Below, one piece after another: positions 17,744 through 25,688 of a stretch of DNA of 64,000 bases. The stretch lies in the NCBI RefSeq assembly GCF_030823375.1, contig NZ_JAUSXB010000001.1, positions 1,612,001 through 1,676,000 on the forward strand, written 5' to 3'. The position numbers were made by a program, and so were the translations under genes. The notes under the pieces were generated by a model that worked only from the letters and a program-made list of their open reading frames with translations, had not been told where the DNA came from and searched no databases. Positions within the stretch are counted from its first letter, which is position 1. Each line of letters starts with the position of its first letter. This DNA is from Pseudarthrobacter siccitolerans (lineage in GTDB: Bacteria; Actinomycetota; Actinomycetes; Actinomycetales; Micrococcaceae).

Positions 17744-19249
17744 TCAGATGTCGGCCAGGAGGGTACTGGGCTTTTCGATCGCGTCCGCCACGAACCGCAG
17801 GAAGCCGGCGGCGGTGCCGCCGTCACACACGCGGTGGTCGAAGGTCAGCGTCAGCTCGGTGACCTTGCGGACGGCCAGCTCTCCGTTGACCACCCACGGC
17901 TTGTCGATGATCCGGCCGACGCCGAGAATCGCCACTTCCGGGTGGTTGATGATCGCCGCGGAGCCATCCACACCGAACACCCCGTAGTTGTTCAGAGTAA
18001 ACGTGCCGCTGCCGAGTTCAGTGGGCGTTGCCTTGCCATCGCGCGCGACGGCGGTAAGGCGCCGGATCTCCGCGTCCAGCTCGCGGGCGGTCAGCTTCCC
18101 GGCCGAGCGGACAGAGGGCACTACCAGCCCGCGGTCGGTCTGGGCAGCGATGCCCAGGTTGATCCCATCGAACGAGACAATCTCCTGCGACCCGTCGGCC
18201 CCGGTTTCGATCCGGGTGTTCAGCTGCGGGTACTTCTTCAGCCCCGCGGTGACAAAGCGGGTGATGAATGCGAGCAGGCCCGGCACCTCCGAGCTGCCTG
18301 CCTTAAGTCCCTTACGGAGTTCCACGAGGGCGGTGGCGTCGACGTCCACCCAGACAGTCGCCTCCGGAATCTCCGACCGGCTCCGTGTCATGTTCGCGGC
18401 AACGGCCTTGCGCACTCCCGTGACCGGTGTCCGGGAGGATATGGTCAGCCCGGTGCGGGCATCCACGCCACCCTCCGGCGCCTCGACGTTGTTACTTGGC
18501 GTTGGGGCCACGACCGCAGGGTTCCCTGGCCGAGCGTGCGAGGTCAGGGGGCGGGTGGGGAGGATAGCAGCCTCTACGTCCTTGCGCATGATCAGGCCTC
18601 CCTCGCCGGAGCCGGGGAGCTCGCCGAGGTCGACGCCATGTTCCCGCGCCATCCGACGGACCAAAGGGGAAATCACCGCGCCCAGCTTGCCCGGGACCCG
18701 CGTGCGCAGGAGGGAGAGGTCGTCAGCCCCGGTAGTTGAGCTTGTCAAAACCTCGGAAGTTTCCACCGGCTCAACCACCGAGACAGAAGCTTTCGGAGCC
18801 CGGGTACGCCGGGCAACACCTTGACCGCCCGGAGTGCCATAACCGATCAAGACGTTCCCGGACCCGGCCTTCTCCTCCTCGCGGTAGGTTTCGGCTTCTT
18901 TGGTTTCGACAGGCTTGGTTTCGACAGGCTCAACCAACGGGTCACCGAGTTCGGTTTCGACGGGCTTGGTTTCCGGTTCGGAGGTTTCGACAGGCTTGGT
19001 TTCGACAGGCTCAACCACCGAGATCAGCGGCTTGCCCACGTCCAGGGTCTCCCCCGGCTGCCCGTGCAGCTCCGCAACAATCCCGGCATACGGCGACGGC
19101 ACCTCAACCGTGGACTTCGCGGTTTCCACCTCGGCGATCGGCTGGTCCACGGAGATCGAGTCCCCTACGGAGACGTGCCACGAAACGAGTTCGGCTTCGG
19201 TGAGGCCCTCGCCCAGGTCCGGCAACAAAAACACACGTGTTTCACTCAT
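17744..19249 (-). CDS. bkdC: Branched-chain 2-oxoacid dehydrogenase E2 (dihydrolipoyl acyltransferase)
   Basis: 501 residues. The N-terminal lipoyl domain has the lipoylated Lys in VETAKSTVEVPSPYAG near 40-55. A long linker spans about 80-190. The E3-binding domain contains ISPLVRRMAREHGVDLGELP. The C-terminal catalytic domain ends with the HXXXDG motif in DHRVCDGGTA. It transfers branched acyl groups from E1 to CoA. ATG 19249 has GGAGAA seven bases upstream and starts two bases after the bkdB stop. The linker is odd: residues such as VEPVETKPVET recur because the DNA contains tandem copies of a palindromic repeat (18902-19017), in frame, with another decayed copy at 18731-18780. Confidence 0.92.
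   Translation of the reverse strand: MSETRVFLLPDLGEGLTEAELVSWHVSVGDSISVDQPIAEVETAKSTVEVPSPYAGIVAELHGQPGETLDVGKPLISVVEPVETKPVETSEPETKPVETELGDPLVEPVETKPVETKEAETYREEEKAGSGNVLIGYGTPGGQGVARRTRAPKASVSVVEPVETSEVLTSSTTGADDLSLLRTRVPGKLGAVISPLVRRMAREHGVDLGELPGSGEGGLIMRKDVEAAILPTRPLTSHARPGNPAVVAPTPSNNVEAPEGGVDARTGLTISSRTPVTGVRKAVAANMTRSRSEIPEATVWVDVDATALVELRKGLKAGSSEVPGLLAFITRFVTAGLKKYPQLNTRIETGADGSQEIVSFDGINLGIAAQTDRGLVVPSVRSAGKLTARELDAEIRRLTAVARDGKATPTELGSGTFTLNNYGVFGVDGSAAIINHPEVAILGVGRIIDKPWVVNGELAVRKVTELTLTFDHRVCDGGTAAGFLRFVADAIEKPSTLLADI
18731..18780. repeat. Decayed copy of the GGTTGAGCC-type palindromic repeat in bkdC
   Basis: The segment reads ggtagttgagcttgtcaaaa, then a short spacer, then ttccaccggctcaaccaccg. 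The halves form an imperfect inverted repeat related to the intact units 150 bases away. It is in frame in the E2 linker and encodes the VVEPVETSEV stretch. Confidence 0.6.
18902..19017. repeat. Tandem palindromic repeat units inside the bkdC linker
   Basis: Five units beginning ggtttcgacaggct or a one-base variant start at 18902, 18917, 18953, 18983 and 18998. Two are complete as ggtttcgacaggctcaacca (18917-18936 and 18998-19017). The reverse complement TGGTTGAGCCTGTCGAAACC resembles an intergenic repeat I recall as common in Arthrobacter and relatives. Read on the coding strand the units give VEPVETK-type residues without breaking the frame. Confidence 0.75.
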
Positions 19250-19251
19250 GG

Positions 19252-20364
19252 TCAGTTCTCCCACTGAAGGTCGTCGACGGCGTCGAGGATGCGGTCCACG
19301 CCGGGCAGGTAATACTTCTCAAGCTTGGGCGCCGGATACGGGATGTCGAACCCCGTGACGCGGCGGATGGGGGCGGCCAGGTAGTGGAAGCAGCGCTCCT
19401 GCACCCGGGCCACGATCTCCGAGGACACGGACGCGAACCCGTGGGCCTCGGCGATCACCACGGCCCGGCCGGTCTTCCGCACCGACTCGCACACCGTCGC
19501 ATCGTCGAACGGCACAATCGTCCTCACGTCGATCACCTCCAAGGACCGCCCTTCTAAAGAAGCCGCCTCGGCGGCAGCAAGCGCGGTGGGGACGGACGGC
19601 CCGTAGGCGATCAGCGTGGCGTCAGTGCCGGGACGCGCGACGGCGGCCCGCCCCTCAGTGGCAAGGCCCGCCGTCGTGCCTTCCACGTAAGAGGACCGCA
19701 GCGTAGACAAATCAACGAGGTCCTTGGACCAGTAGAGCTTCTTCGGCTCCATAAACACCACAGGATCGTCCGAGTCGATGGCCTCCCGGAGCATCCGGTA
19801 CCCGTCCGCCACGGTGGCCGGGGTGAACACCTTCAGCCCGGCGGTGTGGGCATAGTAGGACTCGGAGGAGTCGCAGTGGTGCTCCACTCCCCCGATGCCC
19901 CCGCCGTAGGGCACCCGGATCACCATGGGCAGCTTCACCGCACCGCGGGTCCGGTTGTGCATCTTGGCCACGTGGCTGATGATCTGCTCGAACGCAGGGT
20001 AGGCAAACGCGTCGAACTGCATCTCGATCACCGGGCGCATCCCGTTGATGGCCATCCCCACGGCCATGCCCACAATGCCGGACTCGGCCAGCGGGGTGTC
20101 AAAGCAGCGCTGCTCCCCAAACGTCCTGGTGAGCCCGTCCGTAATGCGGAACACCCCGCCCAGCGTCCCCACGTCCTCGCCGAACACCAGGACGGAGGAA
20201 TCCGCGTGCATCGCGTCGGCCAGTGCAGTGTTGAGGGCCTTGGCCATGGTGACCTGCTGCGGCCCCGCAGCCTCGGCAGACGCAGCGGCGGAGGCGGCTG
20301 CCCGGGCGGTGGCGGCGCTCACGTTGCCGTTGGCCTCGGATGATGTGGTGATGGTGGGGCTCAC
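19252..20364 (-). CDS. bkdB: Branched-chain 2-oxoacid dehydrogenase E1 beta subunit
   Basis: 370 residues of the transketolase-like E1 beta family. After an Ala-rich N-terminal tail of about 38 residues come MAKALNTALADAM, VFGEDVGTLGGVF and LAESGIVGMAVGMA, which contribute to the thiamine diphosphate pocket. RVPYGGGIGGVEHH is also typical. With the alpha subunit it decarboxylates branched 2-oxoacids and acylates the E2 lipoyl group. Its ATG overlaps the bkdA stop by four bases. The long Ala-rich extension before residue 38 is unusual but encoded without a better internal start. Confidence 0.92.
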   Translation of the reverse strand: MSPTITTSSEANGNVSAATARAAASAAASAEAAGPQQVTMAKALNTALADAMHADSSVLVFGEDVGTLGGVFRITDGLTRTFGEQRCFDTPLAESGIVGMAVGMAINGMRPVIEMQFDAFAYPAFEQIISHVAKMHNRTRGAVKLPMVIRVPYGGGIGGVEHHCDSSESYYAHTAGLKVFTPATVADGYRMLREAIDSDDPVVFMEPKKLYWSKDLVDLSTLRSSYVEGTTAGLATEGRAAVARPGTDATLIAYGPSVPTALAAAEAASLEGRSLEVIDVRTIVPFDDATVCESVRKTGRAVVIAEAHGFASVSSEIVARVQERCFHYLAAPIRRVTGFDIPYPAPKLEKYYLPGVDRILDAVDDLQWEN

Positions 20365-21617
20365 TTGCCGGCCTCCTGTGCTGATGAATTCTGGGATCCG
20401 GGGTTCTGGGATGATGCGGCTGCTGCGTCGCGGGCGAGTTCGTCGGCGAGCAGGGCGGACTGTTCCTTCAACTGCGGCGTAGGCGCAGAGAACACGTGGC
20501 GGAAGAGTTCCTGCGGATCCAACCGCACGTCCTCGCTGAGCCCTTCACGCAACTGGCCGGCCACCGCTTCAGCGTAGGAAAGGATACGCGCCTCGGTCGG
20601 CTCGTCCAGCAGGCCGCGGCCGGTCAGGTAGGTCCGCATCCGGTTGATCGGGTCCTTGGCCCGCCACTCGGCAACCTCGCTGTTCTCCCGGTAGCGCGTG
20701 TCGTCGTCGGCGTTGGTATGCGCCTGCATGCGGTAGGTGTTGGCCTCCACCAGCAGGGGGCCGGAGCCTTCCCTGGCCAGTTTCACGGCCCGGTCCAGGA
20801 CCGCGAGGAGCGCGACGACGTCGTTGCCGTCCACGCGTTCGCCGGCCATGCCGTAGCCCACGGCCTTGTGGGCGAGCGACGGCGCCACGGACTGGTGTGC
20901 CAGCGGCACCGAGATGGCGTACTTGTTGTTTTGGACGAAGAAGATGACGGGCAGGTGGAAGACCGCGGCGAAGTTCAGGGCCTCGTGGAAGTCGCCTTCG
21001 CTGGTGGCGCCGTCACCGCACATGGCCAGCACCACGGTGTCCTCGCCGCGGAGCTTGGCCGCGTGGGCCACGCCGACGCCGTGCAGCAGCTGCGTGGTCA
21101 GCGGGGTGCACTGGATGCCCACCTTGTGCTTGAGGGGATCGAACCCGCCGTGCCAGTCGCCGCGGAAGATAGTCATCACCTCCACGGGGTCCACGCCACG
21201 CGTCATCACGGCGACGGCGTCACGGTAGGTGGGGAACATCCAGTCACCGTCGGACAGGCACAGCGCGGCCGCCACCTGGCAGGCTTCCTGGCCATGGCTG
21301 GACGGATACACGGCCATGCGGCCCTGCCGGACGAGCGCCGAGTTCTGGTCGTTGACGCGGCGTCCGACGACGAGCTGCTCGTAAGCGGCCAGCAGTTCGT
21401 CATCGCCGGGCAAAGGGTACTCGTGGCCGGGTTCGGTGCCCTGCTCGCGCTCGGAGATGAGCCGGCCGTCCGGGTCCACCATCTGGATCTGGTGCCGGGC
21501 CGGGAGCATGTAATCCTCGGCAGTGATGCCGAACTTTTTGGCAGTTTCGGAGAGGGCGTCCCCGGCGGGTGCCTTGCCGACCTGGTCCCGTGCTGCGTGG
21601 TCTGCGGAGATCGTCAT
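20361..21617 (-). CDS. bkdA: Branched-chain 2-oxoacid dehydrogenase E1 alpha subunit
   Basis: 418 residues. The thiamine diphosphate motif is GDGATSEGDFHEALNFAA near 208 followed by VIFFVQNN near 231. YPSSHGQEACQVAAAL and YRDAVAVMTRG are also E1 alpha hallmarks. It is the first gene of the bkdA-bkdB-bkdC operon, which feeds branched-chain amino acid breakdown and supplies primers for branched fatty acids, the main membrane lipids of Micrococcaceae. ATG 21617 has GAAGGACGG upstream. The divergent position just beyond it, where an Lrp-type bkd regulator would be expected, holds only a decayed Lrp gene. Confidence 0.92.
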   Translation of the reverse strand: MTISADHAARDQVGKAPAGDALSETAKKFGITAEDYMLPARHQIQMVDPDGRLISEREQGTEPGHEYPLPGDDELLAAYEQLVVGRRVNDQNSALVRQGRMAVYPSSHGQEACQVAAALCLSDGDWMFPTYRDAVAVMTRGVDPVEVMTIFRGDWHGGFDPLKHKVGIQCTPLTTQLLHGVGVAHAAKLRGEDTVVLAMCGDGATSEGDFHEALNFAAVFHLPVIFFVQNNKYAISVPLAHQSVAPSLAHKAVGYGMAGERVDGNDVVALLAVLDRAVKLAREGSGPLLVEANTYRMQAHTNADDDTRYRENSEVAEWRAKDPINRMRTYLTGRGLLDEPTEARILSYAEAVAGQLREGLSEDVRLDPQELFRHVFSAPTPQLKEQSALLADELARDAAAASSQNPGSQNSSAQEAGK

Positions 21618-21654
21618 TGTTCCGTCCTTCTGTTGCCACTATTCAGTCCCAGTA

Positions 21655-21985
21655 TCTGCCCGTGGAAGGTTTCGTATCCAGCACCTTGATGAATCGTGGA
21701 GAAGCTGTTCAAATTCGGCGAGATGAGAAGACGAATTGTAAGTGTGAGCCGCATTACTGACACGGGCCTAGACGAAATGCCAGTACAAGGTGCCCGGACC
21801 GACCCCGTCCCGCTGGACGTCATCGACCGCAGGATCATTTCTGAGTCACCCGGGACAGCCGCATGTCCGTCGCAGTTTGGCCGAGGTCGTCCACATCTCG
21901 CGGGCGCACGCGTAAACGCGGATCGGAAGGCTCACCGGCAAAGGGTGCTGTCCAGATTCAGGGCGCTCGTGGACTCCGATCGCTG
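21655..21985 (+). pseudogene. Decayed Lrp/AsnC-family regulator gene
   Basis: The DNA from about 21655, including the presumed upstream region, aligns by eye with 24530-24860, the 5' part of the intact Lrp gene. Shared stretches include gtcccgctggacgtcatcgac versus the intact gacgacatagac, and the HTH-coding segment. Frameshifts and lost bases break the frame after ISE, and the C-terminal ligand-binding part is missing. It lies divergent to bkdA, the usual place for a bkd regulator. Confidence 0.7.
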
Positions 21986-22086
21986 GCGCAATCCGCTTCG
22001 GCTCAGACCAATCCTCGGCTCTTTGTGTTCCGAATCACAATAGACCAGCGGGATCTCCTCACTGGCCGTTGACTGAGGAGTGAATT

Positions 22087-22791
22087 GTGAATCGAAAATC
22101 CGTAGTGGCCCTCGGGGCCTCAGCTGCCGCATTAATTGCTGCAACCACAATGGCAGCGGGGCCAGTGCAGGCCCATGACTCCAGAGCAGAAGAGAAAACC
22201 GTCACCTTGACCGCGAAGCTGAGACAGCTTAACGGCTCCGGGGCCTCCGGCACGGCGACCGCCGTCGTTCGAGGGGAAACGATCAAGCACATTGAGGTTC
22301 ATGCCAGGGGTCTGACCCCTGATGCGCCGCATGCCCAGCACATCCACTACGGCGAGCAGGCCATGAACGAGTGCCCCACGCTCAAGCTGGACGTCAACAA
22401 GGACGGCAGGCTCACCACCGTTGAGGGCGTTCCCGCGTACGGGCCGGTTGTCGTGTCGCTCAATACGACAGGCGACACCACCCCTGCCAGCTTCCTGGAC
22501 GTCGCGCGCTTCCCGGTCTCCAAGGATGGCCGCTACAACTACAGCCGCAACAACATCAAGTTCACGGATGTGGCAGGCACGGGTTACCCCGGAGCCGGCG
22601 GGCTTGGGACGGCCAAGCAGATCGCCGACGCTGTCCGCGATGGTGAGGGCGTGCTGGTTATTCACGGCCTGGATTACGACGAAAACGGCATCTACAACTT
22701 CAGCAGTCCCGAAGGCGCGAGTGAGCTGAACCCGGACCTCCCGGCAGAGGCGACTGACCCGGCTGTCTGCGGCGTCCTTGAAGAGCGCTGA
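22087..22791 (+). CDS. Secreted CHRD-like protein
   Basis: 234 residues with a clear signal peptide: a basic start, a hydrophobic Ala-rich core and a likely cleavage after VQAHD-region residues near 29. The following part, with HIEVHARGLTPDAPHAQHIH, resembles CHRD domains, a poorly understood fold of secreted proteins. Residues CPTLKLDVNKDGRLTTVEG look like a Dockerin- or EF-hand-like Ca-binding loop. The start is GTG at 22087 with GAGGAG six to eleven bases upstream. It stands alone and is followed by a terminator. Function unknown; export is well supported. Confidence 0.7.
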   Translation: MNRKSVVALGASAAALIAATTMAAGPVQAHDSRAEEKTVTLTAKLRQLNGSGASGTATAVVRGETIKHIEVHARGLTPDAPHAQHIHYGEQAMNECPTLKLDVNKDGRLTTVEGVPAYGPVVVSLNTTGDTTPASFLDVARFPVSKDGRYNYSRNNIKFTDVAGTGYPGAGGLGTAKQIADAVRDGEGVLVIHGLDYDENGIYNFSSPEGASELNPDLPAEATDPAVCGVLEER

Positions 22792-22844
22792 GCCCTCACT
22801 CGTGCCAGGCGACGGTTGGAGGAATCAGCCCCGCCCATGAAACC

Positions 22845-22874
22845 GATGGTCCGCTTCTAAGGAGGCGGACCATC
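22845..22874 (+). terminator. Hairpin after the CHRD-like gene
   Basis: A perfect 10-bp inverted repeat, GATGGTCCGC and GCGGACCATC, with a 10-base loop lies 54 bases after the stop codon and is followed by the T-rich cttcttg. Confidence 0.65.
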
Positions 22875-23258
22875 CTTCTTGTATGCATACCTGGTCCATT
22901 GGCTGGTTTACCCCGCTTAGTCGGGGGCCGGTAAATGTTGGGCGGGGGCGGCTCCCAAAAGTCAGGGCCACGTGCTGTCGGTTCCAGTTCCTCCACATCA
23001 AGATGAAGCTGCTGGTGTTGGGGACTTCGGGCCAGGAAACGTTGACGGATCTTCACCAGCAGCTCCATAACGGCACCAGCGGGCACTTTCATGGCTCAGA
23101 AGAACTCTTGGAATGCCTCGTGACGTGGTCACCGGCGGCCAAAACGACGTACTTGCCATTCCTGATTTTCCGGGGCCACGTTTCCGGGTCGGCGGACCAG
23201 ATGGCGGAGGATAATGGCGTTCAAAGGCCAAGGAGAGCGGGGGCGGAAGGAGGCGGTC

Positions 23259-23849
23259 ATGGAGAACCATCAGACCCTGACGGGCGAGGCCATCGATGCT
23301 GGCCGCGCCGGACCGCCGATGACTGCTGCCGCGGAGTTGTTCAAGGCCGTGGCCCACCCGGTCCGGGCGCACATACTGGAGCTGCTCTCCCAGGGCGAGT
23401 CCTCCATTCCCGAGCTGTGCGAGGGTACGGGGGTGAAGGCTACGCACCTGTCCCGGCACCTTAATCAGATGCGCGGGCAGCATCTGATTCAGTGCCAGTG
23501 GACCGGCGGCCGGCTGGTGTACCGGCTCGCATACCCGCAGGCCACAGAACTGCTGGCCGCCGCCCGGTCCGTACTTCAGGCACGGACGGCTGCCGCTGTG
23601 AGCTCCCTAGGCACGGCGCGTGAGGAACAGCCCTTCCCGGCCCTCTCAGACGGGCAGTTCTTCGCACTGGAAGCATCGCTGGAATCCCGTTCGGTCATCG
23701 GGGACGCGTGCCAGGCAATAGCTGCACGAACCGGCTGCAGCCCGGAAGAGGCATCCGGGCAGCTCCTCAGCACAGCCCGCAGCAGTAGGATCACCCTCCT
23801 GGAAGCCGCCCGCGACGAACTCCGCAAAGAACAGGAACGCCCCAGCTGA
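23259..23849 (+). CDS. ArsR-type HTH regulator with ANTAR-like C-terminal domain
   Basis: 196 residues. Residues 21-95 form an ArsR-family winged helix (LFKAVAHPVRAHILELL, then recognition helix KATHLSRHLNQM). No metal-binding Cys pair is evident. Residues 131-190 match the spacing of ANTAR RNA-binding domains: ALEASLESRSVIGDACQAIA, then G-C-S-P-E-E-A and L-x3-A-R-x6-L-x3-A. ANTAR proteins bind twin-hairpin leaders and prevent termination; they usually follow GAF, PAS or receiver domains, so an ArsR partner is unusual. ATG 23259 has AGGAGG six bases upstream; an earlier in-frame ATG was rejected. The ANTAR call is from pattern only. Confidence 0.72.
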   Translation: MENHQTLTGEAIDAGRAGPPMTAAAELFKAVAHPVRAHILELLSQGESSIPELCEGTGVKATHLSRHLNQMRGQHLIQCQWTGGRLVYRLAYPQATELLAAARSVLQARTAAAVSSLGTAREEQPFPALSDGQFFALEASLESRSVIGDACQAIAARTGCSPEEASGQLLSTARSSRITLLEAARDELRKEQERPS

Positions 23850-24108
23850 CCTTGGCACGCCTCCCCCGGCGCTGCGCGTTGACCGCCGAAATCCATGCCG
23901 TCCGGCCTGCCGGCGTGTAATAGTCCATTTGTTATGGCAGATGCCTTGACCTCTCCCTATGGTCGGGATCACACTCGTTGGTGACGGATTGACCAAAACG
24001 TCTTTTCGTCAATAGTTGGAAGTTTTCTCCTCACTGGTCTCAGAGGAAGGCACCGCACCATGTGCCTGGGGTATCCCTTTATTGGGGGCTCACGGTGCGG
24101 GGATAGAC

Positions 24109-24136
24109 GCGGAGGGGACAGCGTGGTCCCCTCCGC
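24109..24136 (+). other. Strong hairpin with AGCGTG hexaloop (ANTAR-target-like)
   Basis: A perfect 11-bp stem, GCGGAGGGGAC and GTCCCCTCCGC, closes a six-base loop AGCGTG. The loop has A at position 1 and G at position 4, as in known ANTAR-target hairpins. It lies downstream of the ANTAR-like gene and 120 bases before the next start codon. No U-tract follows. A plain terminator is the alternative. Confidence 0.5.
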
Positions 24137-24144
24137 CCTTGACT

Positions 24145-24174
24145 CTCCCGAGGGATCAGACATTCCTTCGGGAG
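24145..24174 (+). other. Second hairpin next to the hexaloop hairpin
   Basis: CTCCCGAGGG and CCTTCGGGAG form a 10-bp stem with one G-U pair and a 10-base loop. It starts eight bases after the first hairpin. Its loop does not match the A1/G4 rule. The pair could be a two-hairpin leader or tandem terminators. Confidence 0.4.
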
Positions 24175-24256
24175 ACGGGACTGCCAAGGGCTACCCGTCT
24201 GCAGGGCCGAGGCGGCATTTCACATACAGGAATGACAAACGGTGGGAGTATCTGCA

Positions 24257-24478
24257 ATGGGCATTGAAAAGCTGTGGGACCGGCTCGAGCCAGACACGCA
24301 GCAATGGCTGATCGATAATCCAGGGTGCAGGATCCTTCCCCGGACCGTGGTGGCCGCGATCATCAAGTCCACCGGAGCCGAGTTCAAGCAGGACCAGCAT
24401 GGTGAAGTCCTCCTCTCCCCCAGCGACTCCGACTTCATCCGCAGCACAGCGGACCTGTACGAGGCCCGGCAGTCCTGA
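24257..24478 (+). CDS. Small hypothetical protein
   Basis: 73 residues beginning MGIEKLWDRLEPDTQQWL, soluble and mildly acidic, without signal peptide or membrane helix. I do not recognise the family. ATG 24257 has GGTGGGAG eight bases upstream. Its leader contains the two hairpins at 24109-24174, so it is the gene most likely controlled by that structure. The start five codons upstream lacks a ribosome site. Confidence 0.6.
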   Translation: MGIEKLWDRLEPDTQQWLIDNPGCRILPRTVVAAIIKSTGAEFKQDQHGEVLLSPSDSDFIRSTADLYEARQS

Positions 24479-24649
24479 CTTCGCGTAGCCGCAATTCCTG
24501 AATTTGCCATCACCCCTTCCCACAGGCCGCTCACAGAAGGTTTTGTATCCGGAACCTGGTTGGCGCGTGGAGAAGCTGTCCGATTCTGCCTACACTGAGA
24601 GACGAATCGTAAGCGTGACCCACATTACTGACAGGGGCCGTGGGCAAGG

Positions 24650-25114
24650 ATGGCAACCAGGGACGGCGGGACGGAACCCGTCCCGCTGGACGACATAGAC
24701 CGCAGCATCATCTCCGAGCTGACCCGGGACGGCCGCATGTCCGTTACGCAGGTGGCGGAGAACGTCCACATTTCCCGGGCGCACGCGTACACCCGCATCG
24801 GCAGGCTCACCTCTGAGGGTGTGCTGTCCAAGTTCACGGCGCTCGTGGACCCGATCAAAGCCGGCCTCCGGTCGTCCGCCTACGTGACCCTGAAGCTGAA
24901 GCAGGATGCCTGGCGCGAACTGCGTGACCAGCTCGGGGCCATCCCGGAGGTGCACCACGTGGCTCTGGTGGGCGGCGACTTCGACGTGATCCTTCTGGTC
25001 CGCGCCGTGGACAACATCGACCTGCGGCGGGTCATTTTCGACCAGCTGCAGTCGATGCCTGGAGTGCTAGATACGCAGACGTTCCTGGTGTTCGAGGATG
25101 TCGATACCCGGTAA
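24650..25114 (+). CDS. Lrp/AsnC-family transcriptional regulator
   Basis: 154 residues. An AsnC-type helix-turn-helix spans about 13-60 (DDIDRSIISELTRDGRMSVT, then HISRAHAYTRI). The C-terminal RAM ligand-binding domain spans 68-150 and includes the conserved GGDFDVILLV. Such proteins sense amino acids and, in bkd systems, activate branched-chain catabolic genes. A decayed copy lies divergent to bkdA 3 kb away and a 90-base fragment of the 3' half lies at 47.6 kb, so this may be the surviving bkd regulator. The ATG at 24650 has an imperfect upstream site (GGGCAAGG). Confidence 0.88.
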   Translation: MATRDGGTEPVPLDDIDRSIISELTRDGRMSVTQVAENVHISRAHAYTRIGRLTSEGVLSKFTALVDPIKAGLRSSAYVTLKLKQDAWRELRDQLGAIPEVHHVALVGGDFDVILLVRAVDNIDLRRVIFDQLQSMPGVLDTQTFLVFEDVDTR

Positions 25115-25117
25115 TTG

Positions 25118-25222
25118 TTAGTGGCGCGCCTTTGCCTTGATAAGCCCTGCGGCCAGAAGGCCTACGGCACCAAGAGATCCCAGCATGCCGCTAAGAGCTA
25201 CAACGTATTCGGTGACAGTCAT
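25118..25222 (-). CDS. 34-residue membrane micropeptide
   Basis: A short frame beginning MTVTEYVVALSGMLGSLG encodes one hydrophobic helix of about 20 residues followed by a basic end (KAKARH). GGAGGGAGCAGGAA stands directly before the ATG at 25222, a strong ribosome site. It ends four bases from the Lrp stop, convergent. The first 15 residues resemble the 52-residue membrane peptides at 44.1 and 49.5 kb (TVTVSDYALALCALLG), which may be kinship or membrane-helix bias. Confidence 0.5.
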   Translation of the reverse strand: MTVTEYVVALSGMLGSLGAVGLLAAGLIKAKARH

Positions 25223-25688
25223 TTCCTGCTCCCTCCGTACTGCCCTGTACTGCCTGGAAGTCCTCAAACTACGCCCGAAGACAGAAAATCCCGTGAAGAA
25301 TCGCCCGCAGATTAGGTCAAGGTTCGTGCAGCACGAGGTTCATGACCAGGTTTAGGTAAGCGGACCAGAAGTTTTGCCGGGGGCCGGCCACACCCCGGGC
25401 TTATACGGCGATCTGCCTTCGCGGCACTACCCGTTTAGGGTGAGGCGGCCTTTATTCACGGGCCAAGGAACGCCCGTGTACAAATCCGAGTCTGGCGCCA
25501 GTTGCGAGTAGTAGCGCCCAAAACCAAGTAGTGCCCTGCGTAGCTGCCAGCGCTTTCGGGTACCGCTACGCGTTGTTACCCTCTGGCGCATTCGGCAAAT
25601 ATTGGGTCATCGATCCACCGAATGGCGCCTGGATGGGGCCGCTCATGGGGGAACGGGTTCTCAATCTCACTCAACAAGGAGTCTTTCC
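25223..25688. other. Long leader region of the SipW-type operon
   Basis: 466 bases without a supported gene. A 7-bp stem with 8-base loop (CACGGGC, GCCCGTG) lies at 25457-25478. The promoter of the exported-protein operon should be here, but I see no strong consensus and no riboswitch I can name. Confidence 0.3.

Noticed and set aside
17834..18824. Plus-strand open frames opposite bkdC
   Set aside because: Antisense shadows of the E2 coding sequence.
20496..21689. About 400-codon plus-strand open frame opposite bkdA
   Set aside because: It is the antisense shadow of a high-GC gene; composition is His/Val/Gly-rich without domains.
25602..25688. N-terminal extension of the first SipW-type protein
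   Set aside because: It would place 29 polar residues before the signal peptide; AAGGAG stands before ATG 25689.
25320..25688. Riboswitch in the leader of the exported-protein operon
   Set aside because: Only one short hairpin is visible and no known aptamer core could be recognised.
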